DNA from: Chitinophaga pinensis | GTDB taxonomy: Bacteria > Bacteroidota > Bacteroidia > Chitinophagales > Chitinophagaceae | Direction of reading: 5' to 3' | Assembly: GCF_007896845.1 (NCBI RefSeq) | Contig: NZ_VOHS01000033.1 | Location: 1 to 50,619 of the forward strand | Length of the DNA stretch: 50,619 nucleotides | Shown here: positions 15,591 to 23,790 of the stretch, piece after piece | Layout of the letters: each line of letters begins with the position of its first letter | Position numbering within the stretch: position 1 is the stretch's first letter | Translations under genes and position numbers: made by a program | The notes under the pieces: generated by a model | Databases searched by the model: none | Told to the model about the DNA's origin: nothing | Seen by the model: the letters and a program-made list of their open reading frames with translations, nothing else

Positions 15591-16424
15591 CTAGAAATTA
15601 AAGTTTGCAGGATCTGGTCCCATACGGGCACCCTCATCCAGACTGTTTAATATCTCCATATCCTCCTGCGGCAACACAAAGTCAAACAACTGCGCATTTT
15701 CTATAATTCTCGCCTGACGGATACTCTTGGGAATGATAACAATACCTCTCTGCAGATTCCAGCGCAACAATAGCTGCGCTACTGTAATCTGATGCTTCGC
15801 GGCTATTCTTGCAAATAGCTCAACACCAAATGCACGACCGTGCATCAGCGGAAACCAGGACTCAAACTGTATATGATTTGCCCTAGCGAAAGCCACCAGA
15901 TCCGGCTGCTGCAAAAACGGATGAAACTCCACCTGATCTACCATAGGAGTAATATGGGCACTGCCCATCAGATCTTCCAGCTGAAATTGCAGAAAGTTGG
16001 ATACCCCTATCGCCCTGACCTTTCCCTCATTGTATAAGGTCTCCATAGCCCGCCACGTCTCCTTGTACTTCCCTTTGACCGGCCAGTGCTGCAGATAAAG
16101 ATCAAGATAATCCGTCCCCAGACGACGCAGGGAATCATTAAAAGCCCTGATCGTAGTATCATATCCCTGATCTGAATTCCAGACCTTGGTAGTGATAAAG
16201 ATGTCCTTTCTGTCCATCGGATGTTTTGCAATAGCTGCACCTACACCTTCCTCATTGTAATAGGCAGCCGCAGTATCTATATGTCTGTAACCCGCGTCCA
16301 ATGCATAAGTAACTGCATCGATCACTTCCTGTCCGTTCTTCGTTTTATAAACACCCAGTCCCAGGTAAGGCATGTTCACGCCATTAGCCAATGTGACGGT
16401 GCCATTGATATCTGTTATGTTCAT
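15591..16424 (-). CDS. Aldo/keto reductase
   Basis: 277 residues, a single (beta/alpha)8 barrel of the AKR5-like bacterial group. The catalytic tetrad is complete: Asp50, Tyr55, Lys80 and His113 (DTAAAYYNEE, ITTKVW, LQHWPV). VRAIGVSNF and the cofactor segment IPKSIRQARIIENA match NADPH-binding members. It should reduce small aldehydes or ketones with NADPH in the cytoplasm. The AraC-type regulator lies upstream on the same strand, ending 91 bases before it, and that gap carries a -7 box and two CACGTA repeats, so the regulator probably controls this gene. Confidence 0.9.
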   Translation of the reverse strand: MNITDINGTVTLANGVNMPYLGLGVYKTKNGQEVIDAVTYALDAGYRHIDTAAAYYNEEGVGAAIAKHPMDRKDIFITTKVWNSDQGYDTTIRAFNDSLRRLGTDYLDLYLQHWPVKGKYKETWRAMETLYNEGKVRAIGVSNFLQFQLEDLMGSAHITPMVDQVEFHPFLQQPDLVAFARANHIQFESWFPLMHGRAFGVELFARIAAKHQITVAQLLLRWNLQRGIVIIPKSIRQARIIENAQLFDFVLPQEDMEILNSLDEGARMGPDPANFNF

Positions 16425-16455
16425 CTGTATAACTTTTACGTATTGAATGGTACTG

Positions 16456-16480
16456 CAAACTTAGCACGTATATCCACGTA
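16456..16480 (-). promoter_or_regulatory. Promoter and candidate AraC operator of the aldo/keto reductase gene
   Basis: On the minus strand TAAGTTTG (16456-16463) is an exact -7 box for the aldo/keto reductase. Immediately upstream, two CACGTA copies (16465-16470 and 16475-16480 on the plus strand) repeat with a 10-base period, as expected for two half-sites of an AraC-type activator on one helix face. No TTG is present at the normal -33 distance. Confidence 0.4.
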
Positions 16481-16515
16481 AATTGCTATAATAAACAAAC
16501 TAAAAGCTACAAAAA

Positions 16516-17417
16516 TCAATCAATTGATTTCCGGAAGACAGCAGGACTGACAGTAGTGTTCTTTTTGAAAAAATTGATAAAGTGAGGTAGCTCTTCGAAA
16601 CCCAGACTCCAACCTATTTCTGAGATGTTCCAGTCAGTATGCTTCAGCAGGGAACGGGCTTCCTGTAACATACGTTCCCCGATCAGCCGGGAAGTGGTCT
16701 TCCCCGTGGTTTCTTTCAGTGCCTTATTCAGGTGATTGACATGGACGGATAACTGGTTGGCAAAGTCATTCGCTGAACGCAGTTTCATCTGCTGTACAGG
16801 AGATTCTACCGGGAACTGCCTTTCCAGCAGTTCTGTAAAAAGGGAAGATATACGCGTAGCGGCGTTGGTATTGGTATATAATGTAGCAGCAGGTTGCAGG
16901 CGGATGGCTTCATGCATCAGTTCAAAGACACATGTTCGTAATACGTCATATTTGTAGGCAAAATCAGCAGCGATCTCTCTCAGCATCTTCTCAAAAATAC
17001 CCTGTACCCTTTCAAACTGTTCGTCAGACAACACATAGATCGGTTGCCCGCCCGGTTTCATCACCGGATATTCATGAAGCCGGCTGGCGCCGAATTGCTG
17101 AAAAAAGCCTCTGTAAAGATGCAAAAGTAACCGTCATGTTCCTCATCCGGAACATCGTAGTGATACGGTACCTGCGGATTTGAAAAGATCAGTGCATTTT
17201 TCTCAGTCTCAATCACCTTGTCAGCATACTCATACCTGTTGCGCCCCCTGATAAGACTGATCTTGTAATATTCTTTCCGGTTGTGCGCGGAACATTTCTT
17301 CCCCGCAAAGTCTTCCAGTTTGAATACATTGAAATGCCCCAGTTCTTTCTTGAGGTTGTCAGGCATCCAATTCAGTTTGGAACGATAAAAGGTTTCAATA
17401 CTTTCTACACTTTCCAT
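16516..17417 (-). pseudogene. AraC-family regulator, frameshifted at an A6 run
   Basis: Two overlapping frames make one protein. The first (from 17417) gives an N-terminal sensing domain: MESVESIETFYRSKLNWMPD to DEEHDGYFCIFTEAFF. The second (ending 16516) continues QQFGASRLHEYPVMKPGGQP and carries two helix-turn-helix units at its end, LNKALKETTGKTTSRLIGER and ISEIGWSLGFEELPHFINFF, the AraC/XylS signature. The switch lies at six A on the plus strand (17101-17106); one more base gives an uninterrupted 300-residue protein of standard length. Probably an activator of the adjacent aldo/keto reductase. A homopolymer count error would explain it as well as a true mutation. Confidence 0.75.
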
Positions 17418-17451
17418 TCTGTAAAGTTACAAAATTCAATCAAGACAACAC

Positions 17452-18777
17452 TCACCTACCGTATACAGGGGTGATTCCCGCATTTTTGATCTTCTCCACC
17501 ACCTTCTCCCCTACTTTGTGTCCCTGTTCAACACCATTTTCTATCGCATCCCGGAAATGGATACCGCCATATAAACGGGAAATAGCCGCTTCATTACAGG
17601 CTGCCTGAAAAGAACTGAATTTGCGGGTCGCTATTTCAAACATCTCTTCCGTATTGTCTTCATATTCAAAATGATCGCCCATCATATAAGTCAGTACCGT
17701 TGCTACTGCAGAAGATACCACACTATGTCCGCTGGTATATTCCGGGAAAGGCGGTGTTTGCAACAACGGTTTCCAGCGCACATCCATATACTTGTTGATG
17801 TAGGTTTCAGGACGGATACGGTTGCTGGTATATTTGGAATCCCAGCAACTGATAAAAGCATCCATCATGGTAACAGCCGCTACCGCATGGACCAATACAG
17901 TCTTATCGAAATCCAGTTGCACTTTCCGGGCGGCAATACCAGTGATATTCATCCAATGTCCGCCGGGGGTGATCTTTTTAAAACCAATAGCCATATGCCC
18001 ATAGGTACTCACCGCAAACGGATTACAATCCCAGAAGGACGCAATAACGCGTTGTTCCATATTCAGGTTCACACCCGCGTCATGTACTTCTTTATTGAGC
18101 GCGTAAAAAGCACTGCCTGTATCCTTACTGAAAGGTACGGGGGGTAAAGGCAGGAACTGATTACAGGAATCGATCACCATGGGACGGATCGTTTTCCAAT
18201 GGGGTTCCACAGCTTCAATATAAGCTGGTGGAGTGGGATACCAATACCCTTCTCCTTTCACAGGCGTATAACGCACCCTTGTACTGAGTCTGGTATAACC
18301 ATCCGGACGGGCCCACTGTACCGATTGTTTTGCCACATCCACAGCTACCGCAATCGAATTACGGATAATACTGTCTGGTGTTTTATCCTTTTTGAACAAT
18401 AACACCAGCTTCTCCTCATCCTTCTCCAGCATAAAGCCTGATGGCAGCATCAGTTTTCCGGTTTCCAGAATACTATATACTGCTGCAATACGATAATCAT
18501 ATACCCGGCCACTGTCGTGTACAGCAATACCGGGATAAGAAGCAATAAAGCGCTTCGCATCAGGGATCTGCTGATTATGTGCGGCAACAATACTATAAGC
18601 TGACATCATCGCGTAACTATAGAAACGACAGGCAGCAGGCGGATTCACTACATCATGCATCATGACCATCGATAATGAAAATACCGCAGGCTGTATATAG
18701 TCCGTAAACGTAGTTTTATGTTGTTGTGCATATCCTGTCTGACAAAATATCAGCAGTATGATGATCCATCTCTTCAT
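17452..18777 (-). CDS. Vanadium-dependent haloperoxidase/PAP2-superfamily enzyme, exported
   Basis: 441 residues with a signal peptide (1-18, ending GYAQ). All three pieces of the vanadate/phosphate-binding site are present: Lys315 and Arg322 in the KX6RP motif, SGH at 349-351 (PEYTSGHS), and SR at 400-401 with His407 (SRLYGGIHFRD). This is the shared active site of vanadium haloperoxidases and type 2 phosphatidic acid phosphatases; the length and soluble, exported form fit the haloperoxidase-like branch more than membrane PAP2 enzymes. Halide oxidation itself is not shown by sequence. It is the last gene of the SusC1-SusD1-VCBS operon, starting 3 bases from the VCBS stop. Confidence 0.85.
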   Translation of the reverse strand: MKRWIIILLIFCQTGYAQQHKTTFTDYIQPAVFSLSMVMMHDVVNPPAACRFYSYAMMSAYSIVAAHNQQIPDAKRFIASYPGIAVHDSGRVYDYRIAAVYSILETGKLMLPSGFMLEKDEEKLVLLFKKDKTPDSIIRNSIAVAVDVAKQSVQWARPDGYTRLSTRVRYTPVKGEGYWYPTPPAYIEAVEPHWKTIRPMVIDSCNQFLPLPPVPFSKDTGSAFYALNKEVHDAGVNLNMEQRVIASFWDCNPFAVSTYGHMAIGFKKITPGGHWMNITGIAARKVQLDFDKTVLVHAVAAVTMMDAFISCWDSKYTSNRIRPETYINKYMDVRWKPLLQTPPFPEYTSGHSVVSSAVATVLTYMMGDHFEYEDNTEEMFEIATRKFSSFQAACNEAAISRLYGGIHFRDAIENGVEQGHKVGEKVVEKIKNAGITPVYGR

Positions 18778-18780
18778 AGC

Positions 18781-21700
18781 TTAGTTAACTTTAAACAGGG
18801 TTATTCCTTTATTATTGATACCAATCATTACATAAGGCTGGCCGCTGATATTCATCACCACAGCAGATTTCACATCTCCTTTCACACACAGACCTGACTG
18901 TGTCTGCGGAACATATGTAAAACCTCCTTTTCCGTCTCCCCTGAGCAGGCAACCATAGCCTGCATCAAAACTTCCCAGTTTGAGACGGTTATCACTATGA
19001 TTACCCAGCAGCAACAGATCCATCTTACCGTCCTTGTCATAATCGGCCGGCAATATCTTTGATACAACAGAGAACTGCGCTTCTACGGGCAATGGGGTTG
19101 AGACGAACTTACCATTCCGATACAGGAGACAGCGGGTCTTTGTATCTGTAACCGTCAACTTACCCGCCTGATTCAATTCCTCCGCAGAAAAAATATCTTT
19201 CATAGTCGCATTGGAATAGTGACGGTAAGAGGAGAACTTACGACGCATGGGATAAATCTGATCATTCAACTCATCTCTGCTCACAAAGGGATAACTGACT
19301 CCTTCAATATAGAAATTCAAAAAAGGATCAATAGAACCGTTCTTGTCAAAATCAGCATAATACAATTCGGCCGGCTGTCTCACAGATGCGTGGATCTGTG
19401 TATTCTCACCCATATTACCGGCAATAATATCGTCATGGCCATCACCATCCACATCGGCCAGCGTCAGACCAAACCAGCAACCTCCTTCCGGCTGATCAAA
19501 ATACTGTGCTGTGGCATGCTGAAAACCGTCCGTTTTATTGAGAAAAACAGTCAGTGGCATAAACTCTCCACACATAATAAGATCCTTTCGTCCATCTCCA
19601 TCGATGTCTGTCCAGCGGGCATCTGTGATCATACCACTATTGGCAAAAGGAACACCGGCGCTGGTGAACTGGCCTTTCCCATTGTTTACCAACAGATAGG
19701 ATGCCGGCGGTACAGGGTATTTACCGGGAATTATCCTTCCTCCTACAAACAGATCCATATCCCCATCATTGTCAAAATCGCAGGGACGTACACAGGACTT
19801 ACTACTTGCACTTACATAGGGTAAAGCGCCTTTAGAGAGCATAAAATTACCTTTCCCGTTGTTGAGGTACAGTTCATCCTGTAAAGCCGGCGTATTGGGC
19901 TCAAAAAGGCTATAACCACCCTTTGCCACATAGAGATCAGGAGCCCCGTCACCATTTGCATCAAAAAAAGCTGCCGCCGCTACCTGAGAAGGGATATCTG
20001 TTCCTGACACGATCTTAGTGCCCGGCGTAAAACCACCACCTGCTTTTTGCAGGTAAATCATGGCAACCTGTTCATTATCTCCCGCGATATATAAATCTTC
20101 CAGTCCGTCTTTGTTGACGTCCGCTTTTTCAAACACAGGTCCTGTTTTCGAATACATGAACATCATCAGTAACTGGCGTTTGAAGTCATTCTCCGCAATA
20201 TCGCTATGCTTGTAAGTAAAGAGGCTGTCTGCATTACGAAACCACGTGGGAACTGTCTTGTGTATTTCAGGAGCTGCATCCGGCGCATAAGCAACGGTCA
20301 GCAATTGATTGGCTGCTACATTTGTCAGGTGTTGTACTTTGTTATCAGGCCAGACGATACGCACAGAGTCTACCTGTGTATTATCTCCCAATCCAAACAA
20401 TAAACGGGTAGATACCGCCGAAAGATAACCACGATTAGGATTGACCTCCTGATATTGGGTATTCCCCTTACTATACACATACACTTTGGCGCCTACGGCA
20501 ACCGTATTCATACCTGTTCCTTTTAATTGCAGGGAAAGATATGCAGCGGACTTCCCCTGTTCACGACTCATGTTCCTGTACACAGCTGCCGGTTCATTGA
20601 TCTTATTGATCACCAGATCAAGATCACCATCATTATCCAGATCCGCATATACTGCACCACTGGAAATACCACCGGCGTCAAACCCCCATTTCTGCTGCAT
20701 GTTGGAGAAAGTAAGGTCTTTGTTGTTACGGAAAACGTAGTTCTGCAGCGATGTGGATGGCATGGCTGATACCAGATCCATCAACAGGACGGGTTCTCTG
20801 TCAATAGCCTTCTTTACTTTATAATCCCCCCAATAGCGGAGGAAATCTTTATTGGTATAGTCTCTTAAATAGCCATTGGTGACAAGAATATCCTTATACC
20901 CATCATTGTCCAGATCTGCAATGAGCGGGCACCAGCTCCAATCTGTATTAGACACACCGGCCAATTGTCCTATTTCACTGAAAGTACCATCTCCATTATT
21001 CAGTTGCAGCATATTGCGCATGTACTGCTTATACAGGTCCTGAGAAATCATCAGTTCAAAGGATTCATAATTCTCCTGTAGTTGTAATAACTTCTGTCTT
21101 TGGTTATCTTCCGGCAGCATGTCCAGTGTCATGACATCCGGCAATGCATCATTGTTAAAGTCAGCAATGTCAACGCCCATGGAAAAATGAGACAGGTGAC
21201 TGAAGCAGTTGGTGGCATCTTCTGCAAAAGTACCGTCGTGTTTATTGATATATAGATAATCGCGTTCATTGTAATCATTGGTAACATAAATGTCCTGCCA
21301 GCCATCCTGATTGATATCAGAGATGGCCACACCCAATCCGAATGTCAGTGGGTTTTGTATAATACCAGCCTGTTTGCTGACTTCCGTAAAGTGATTATTA
21401 TCGTTCCGGTATAGTTTATTGCCTGCAAAAGGGTCTGTTTCACTTTTGTACCGGGCAAACTCCATATTATCGATCTTGACCACATTATGATTTAACAGGA
21501 ACATGTCAAGATCTCCGTCATTATCATAGTCAAAGAACACCGCATTGGTACTGTAGCCCGGATCATCCAGACCATATTCTTTTGCTTTTTCTGCGAATCT
21601 TGAATTCCCAAGATTAATAAACAGCTGGTTCCGGCGTAGTTCGTCACTCTTCTTACCGGAATAACAGACATAGATATCCAGTAATCCGTCCCCGTTTACA

Positions 21701-22107
21701 TCTGCCATGGTTACGCCTGTTTTCCATCCCTCTGGTCTGCCTTCCAGTTCTTTTGCGGCGCTACGGGTAATGTCTGCAAAGACCATATTGCCTTTGTTCA
21801 GATAAAGTTTGTTGGGGGCCATATTGGCGGTAAAAAACAGATCCTGCAAGCCATCATTGTTGATATCACCGACGGCCACCCCTCCACCATTATAGAAATA
21901 TTCATAGGCGAGTACATTCAGTTTCTCCGTTTCATTCAGCGTATTGCTGAACTTAATATTGGTAGCTTTTAGCGGCAACTGCTGAAACAAAGGTTGTTGG
22001 GCAACTGTAGCGACAGTGATGAATGTGAATAACAGCGTAAGAAAAATACCTTGTTGAATTGCGGAGCGTGGACTGCTTTGGTGTATTGCTGTGGAATAGC
22101 TTATCAT
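18781..22107 (-). CDS. FG-GAP/VCBS repeat protein with ASPIC/UnbV domain, exported
   Basis: 1108 residues. Signal peptide at about 15-37. Repeated FG-GAP/VCBS blades with calcium-loop motifs (GDINNDGLQDLFF, ADVNGDGLLDIYV, DYDNDGDLDMFLL, ADLDNDGYKDILV and more) build two beta-propellers: one from about 65 to 510 and one from about 640 to 1100. Between them, about 525-610, is an ASPIC/UnbV domain (VGAKVYVYSKGNTQYQEVNP, then GYLSAVSTRLLFGLGDN, then VRIVWPDNKVQHLTNV). Such proteins are large extracellular or periplasmic binders of unknown ligand, frequent beside SusC/SusD in Bacteroidota. The gene follows SusD1 across an 87-base gap that carries a hairpin, and precedes the haloperoxidase. The number of blades was estimated by eye. 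Confidence 0.88.
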   Translation of the reverse strand: MISYSTAIHQSSPRSAIQQGIFLTLLFTFITVATVAQQPLFQQLPLKATNIKFSNTLNETEKLNVLAYEYFYNGGGVAVGDINNDGLQDLFFTANMAPNKLYLNKGNMVFADITRSAAKELEGRPEGWKTGVTMADVNGDGLLDIYVCYSGKKSDELRRNQLFINLGNSRFAEKAKEYGLDDPGYSTNAVFFDYDNDGDLDMFLLNHNVVKIDNMEFARYKSETDPFAGNKLYRNDNNHFTEVSKQAGIIQNPLTFGLGVAISDINQDGWQDIYVTNDYNERDYLYINKHDGTFAEDATNCFSHLSHFSMGVDIADFNNDALPDVMTLDMLPEDNQRQKLLQLQENYESFELMISQDLYKQYMRNMLQLNNGDGTFSEIGQLAGVSNTDWSWCPLIADLDNDGYKDILVTNGYLRDYTNKDFLRYWGDYKVKKAIDREPVLLMDLVSAMPSTSLQNYVFRNNKDLTFSNMQQKWGFDAGGISSGAVYADLDNDGDLDLVINKINEPAAVYRNMSREQGKSAAYLSLQLKGTGMNTVAVGAKVYVYSKGNTQYQEVNPNRGYLSAVSTRLLFGLGDNTQVDSVRIVWPDNKVQHLTNVAANQLLTVAYAPDAAPEIHKTVPTWFRNADSLFTYKHSDIAENDFKRQLLMMFMYSKTGPVFEKADVNKDGLEDLYIAGDNEQVAMIYLQKAGGGFTPGTKIVSGTDIPSQVAAAAFFDANGDGAPDLYVAKGGYSLFEPNTPALQDELYLNNGKGNFMLSKGALPYVSASSKSCVRPCDFDNDGDMDLFVGGRIIPGKYPVPPASYLLVNNGKGQFTSAGVPFANSGMITDARWTDIDGDGRKDLIMCGEFMPLTVFLNKTDGFQHATAQYFDQPEGGCWFGLTLADVDGDGHDDIIAGNMGENTQIHASVRQPAELYYADFDKNGSIDPFLNFYIEGVSYPFVSRDELNDQIYPMRRKFSSYRHYSNATMKDIFSAEELNQAGKLTVTDTKTRCLLYRNGKFVSTPLPVEAQFSVVSKILPADYDKDGKMDLLLLGNHSDNRLKLGSFDAGYGCLLRGDGKGGFTYVPQTQSGLCVKGDVKSAVVMNISGQPYVMIGINNKGITLFKVN

Positions 22108-22146
22108 TCGGGTAATTTTTTGCTGAGGGCGGTATGTAGGATAAAA

Positions 22147-22176
22147 GCTAATGCGACCACTAAGGGTCGCATTAGC
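22147..22176. promoter_or_regulatory. Intercistronic hairpin between SusD1 and VCBS genes
   Basis: Perfect 12-bp stem GCTAATGCGACC (22147-22158) with its complement at 22165-22176 and a 6-base loop. No U-run follows on the minus strand, so it more likely stabilises or processes the mRNA, setting SusC/SusD above the downstream genes, than terminates it. Confidence 0.5.
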
Positions 22177-22194
22177 ATAAGTTCAATAGTTATA

Positions 22195-23790
22195 TTACTG
22201 TGCATCCCACCATATCCTTGCGGTGTAGGTATCCCCACCCTGCAGGCGGCCAACGGCAGCTGCATAGTTAACAGGATTGGTTGACCCTTCGGTTGACTGA
22301 TAAGCAATTCTCCTTGGTACAGTACCACCCGTGAAATTGCCTATGTAGTTAACCGGCGTCAGAACAGGATAACCAGATCTTCTCCAGTTAGTCCAGGCTT
22401 CAATGAAGTTAAATAATAAACCATTTGTGGCCCAGTATTGTTCATTGATCTGTTTCATTGATGCAGCGGTAGAACTTACATCCAGAGGATGGGCAGTCGC
22501 ATAGGCGTCAGCTGTAGCAGCAGAAATAGCCGCGGCAGAGCTGAAAGTAGCCAGTGACTGTAAAGCTGCGGATACACCATTTGCATAGTGTGTAGCAGCG
22601 GACCCTGTTACAGTCCATCCGCGTACCGCTGCTTCTGCCAGCAATAATTCTGTTTCAGCATAAGTCAGTACAAACTCCGGTGCACTACGTCCCAGATAAA
22701 CAGCGGTAGTAGGACGGGAATATTTACCCAGTGGATATATATCGCTTCCTGTACCGGTACTGCCGGGATAGTCTGATCTTTTGGTGATATCTGTTGTACC
22801 ACCCGCCAGATCATAGCCATTAGGCATACCTACCTGCAGAGCGGGGGTCTTATTACCTGCCAGTGCACTGTTTGTACCATCTTTAAGACCAGCAGGAGGC
22901 ACCTCAGATGCTACATTCAGACGAGGGTCATTGTTGGCTTTCAGGTAATCGATCAGTGGTTTGGACCATTTTACTTCTCTGTAATCTTCTACCACCAGCA
23001 GGGCACCGCTTGTGCCGTTACCATTACCGGTGGAGTTGTCTGTAGGGCAAACTGCATTATCAGAAATACCTGCAAACGTACCACCTGCTGCAGCTTTTTC
23101 AGCGTACTGACGAGCCAGAGTAGGATTTGCTTTCACAATACGCATTGCGGAACGCAGCATCAGCGAATAGCCAAACTTCTTCCATTTAGCGATGTCTCCA
23201 CCGTAGAAGAGGTCTGAAGTCAGCTTATCAGCAGCCGGATCAAACGCATTAATAGCGGTTTCCAGTTCTGACAGCATAGAAGTATAAATAGACTCCTGTG
23301 TATCGTAAGCCGGTGTAAAGGAGCCGGTCTTGCCTTTCAGAGCTTCAGAATAAGGTACATCACCATAACAGTCAGTAATATGCTGTATGAGCAATATTTT
23401 CATGATCGTTCCGGCGCTTGCCAGATTGGTCAGGCCCTTTTCATTGGCCAATGTAACCATCTCATAAGCAAAGCTGGCACCTTTGTAATCATCATTCCAC
23501 AACTGGTTCTGATAACCAATGATACCGGATGAAGCCACATACTTATCCCCATTACTATAGTAGTTATAAGTGGAAGACAGCAATTGTGCCCACATACTCT
23601 GGAACAGCAATTGTGCATATCCGGTATTAGCGTACTGATACTGTGACTTGGCCAACAACAGGTTCGCATTATATTTGGAACCATCTACAGCAACAGGGTC
23701 AGAGTTAATCTCATCAAAGTCATGGGTACAACCTGTCGAGAACAGTGTCAGACCCAGTGTTATATATAGCAGACCTTTTTTCATGTTCAT
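22195..23790 (-). CDS. SusD/RagB-family nutrient-binding outer membrane lipoprotein (SusD1)
   Basis: 531 residues. Lipobox LFSTGCTHDF with Cys21. The N-terminal TPR-like helices show the SusD-like-2 pattern: DFDEINSDPVAVDGSKYNAN, then YCYGDVPYSEALKG-like LIQHITDCYGDVPYSEAL, then the helix WKKFGYSLMLRSAMRIVKAN. The end reads GDTYTARIWWDAQ, as in this subgroup. It forms the lid over SusC1 and captures the substrate at the surface. Start and stop of SusC1 overlap in TAATG, so the two genes are translationally coupled; a second Met (23784) is an alternative start. The substrate cannot be inferred. Confidence 0.92.
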   Translation of the reverse strand: MNMKKGLLYITLGLTLFSTGCTHDFDEINSDPVAVDGSKYNANLLLAKSQYQYANTGYAQLLFQSMWAQLLSSTYNYYSNGDKYVASSGIIGYQNQLWNDDYKGASFAYEMVTLANEKGLTNLASAGTIMKILLIQHITDCYGDVPYSEALKGKTGSFTPAYDTQESIYTSMLSELETAINAFDPAADKLTSDLFYGGDIAKWKKFGYSLMLRSAMRIVKANPTLARQYAEKAAAGGTFAGISDNAVCPTDNSTGNGNGTSGALLVVEDYREVKWSKPLIDYLKANNDPRLNVASEVPPAGLKDGTNSALAGNKTPALQVGMPNGYDLAGGTTDITKRSDYPGSTGTGSDIYPLGKYSRPTTAVYLGRSAPEFVLTYAETELLLAEAAVRGWTVTGSAATHYANGVSAALQSLATFSSAAAISAATADAYATAHPLDVSSTAASMKQINEQYWATNGLLFNFIEAWTNWRRSGYPVLTPVNYIGNFTGGTVPRRIAYQSTEGSTNPVNYAAAVGRLQGGDTYTARIWWDAQ

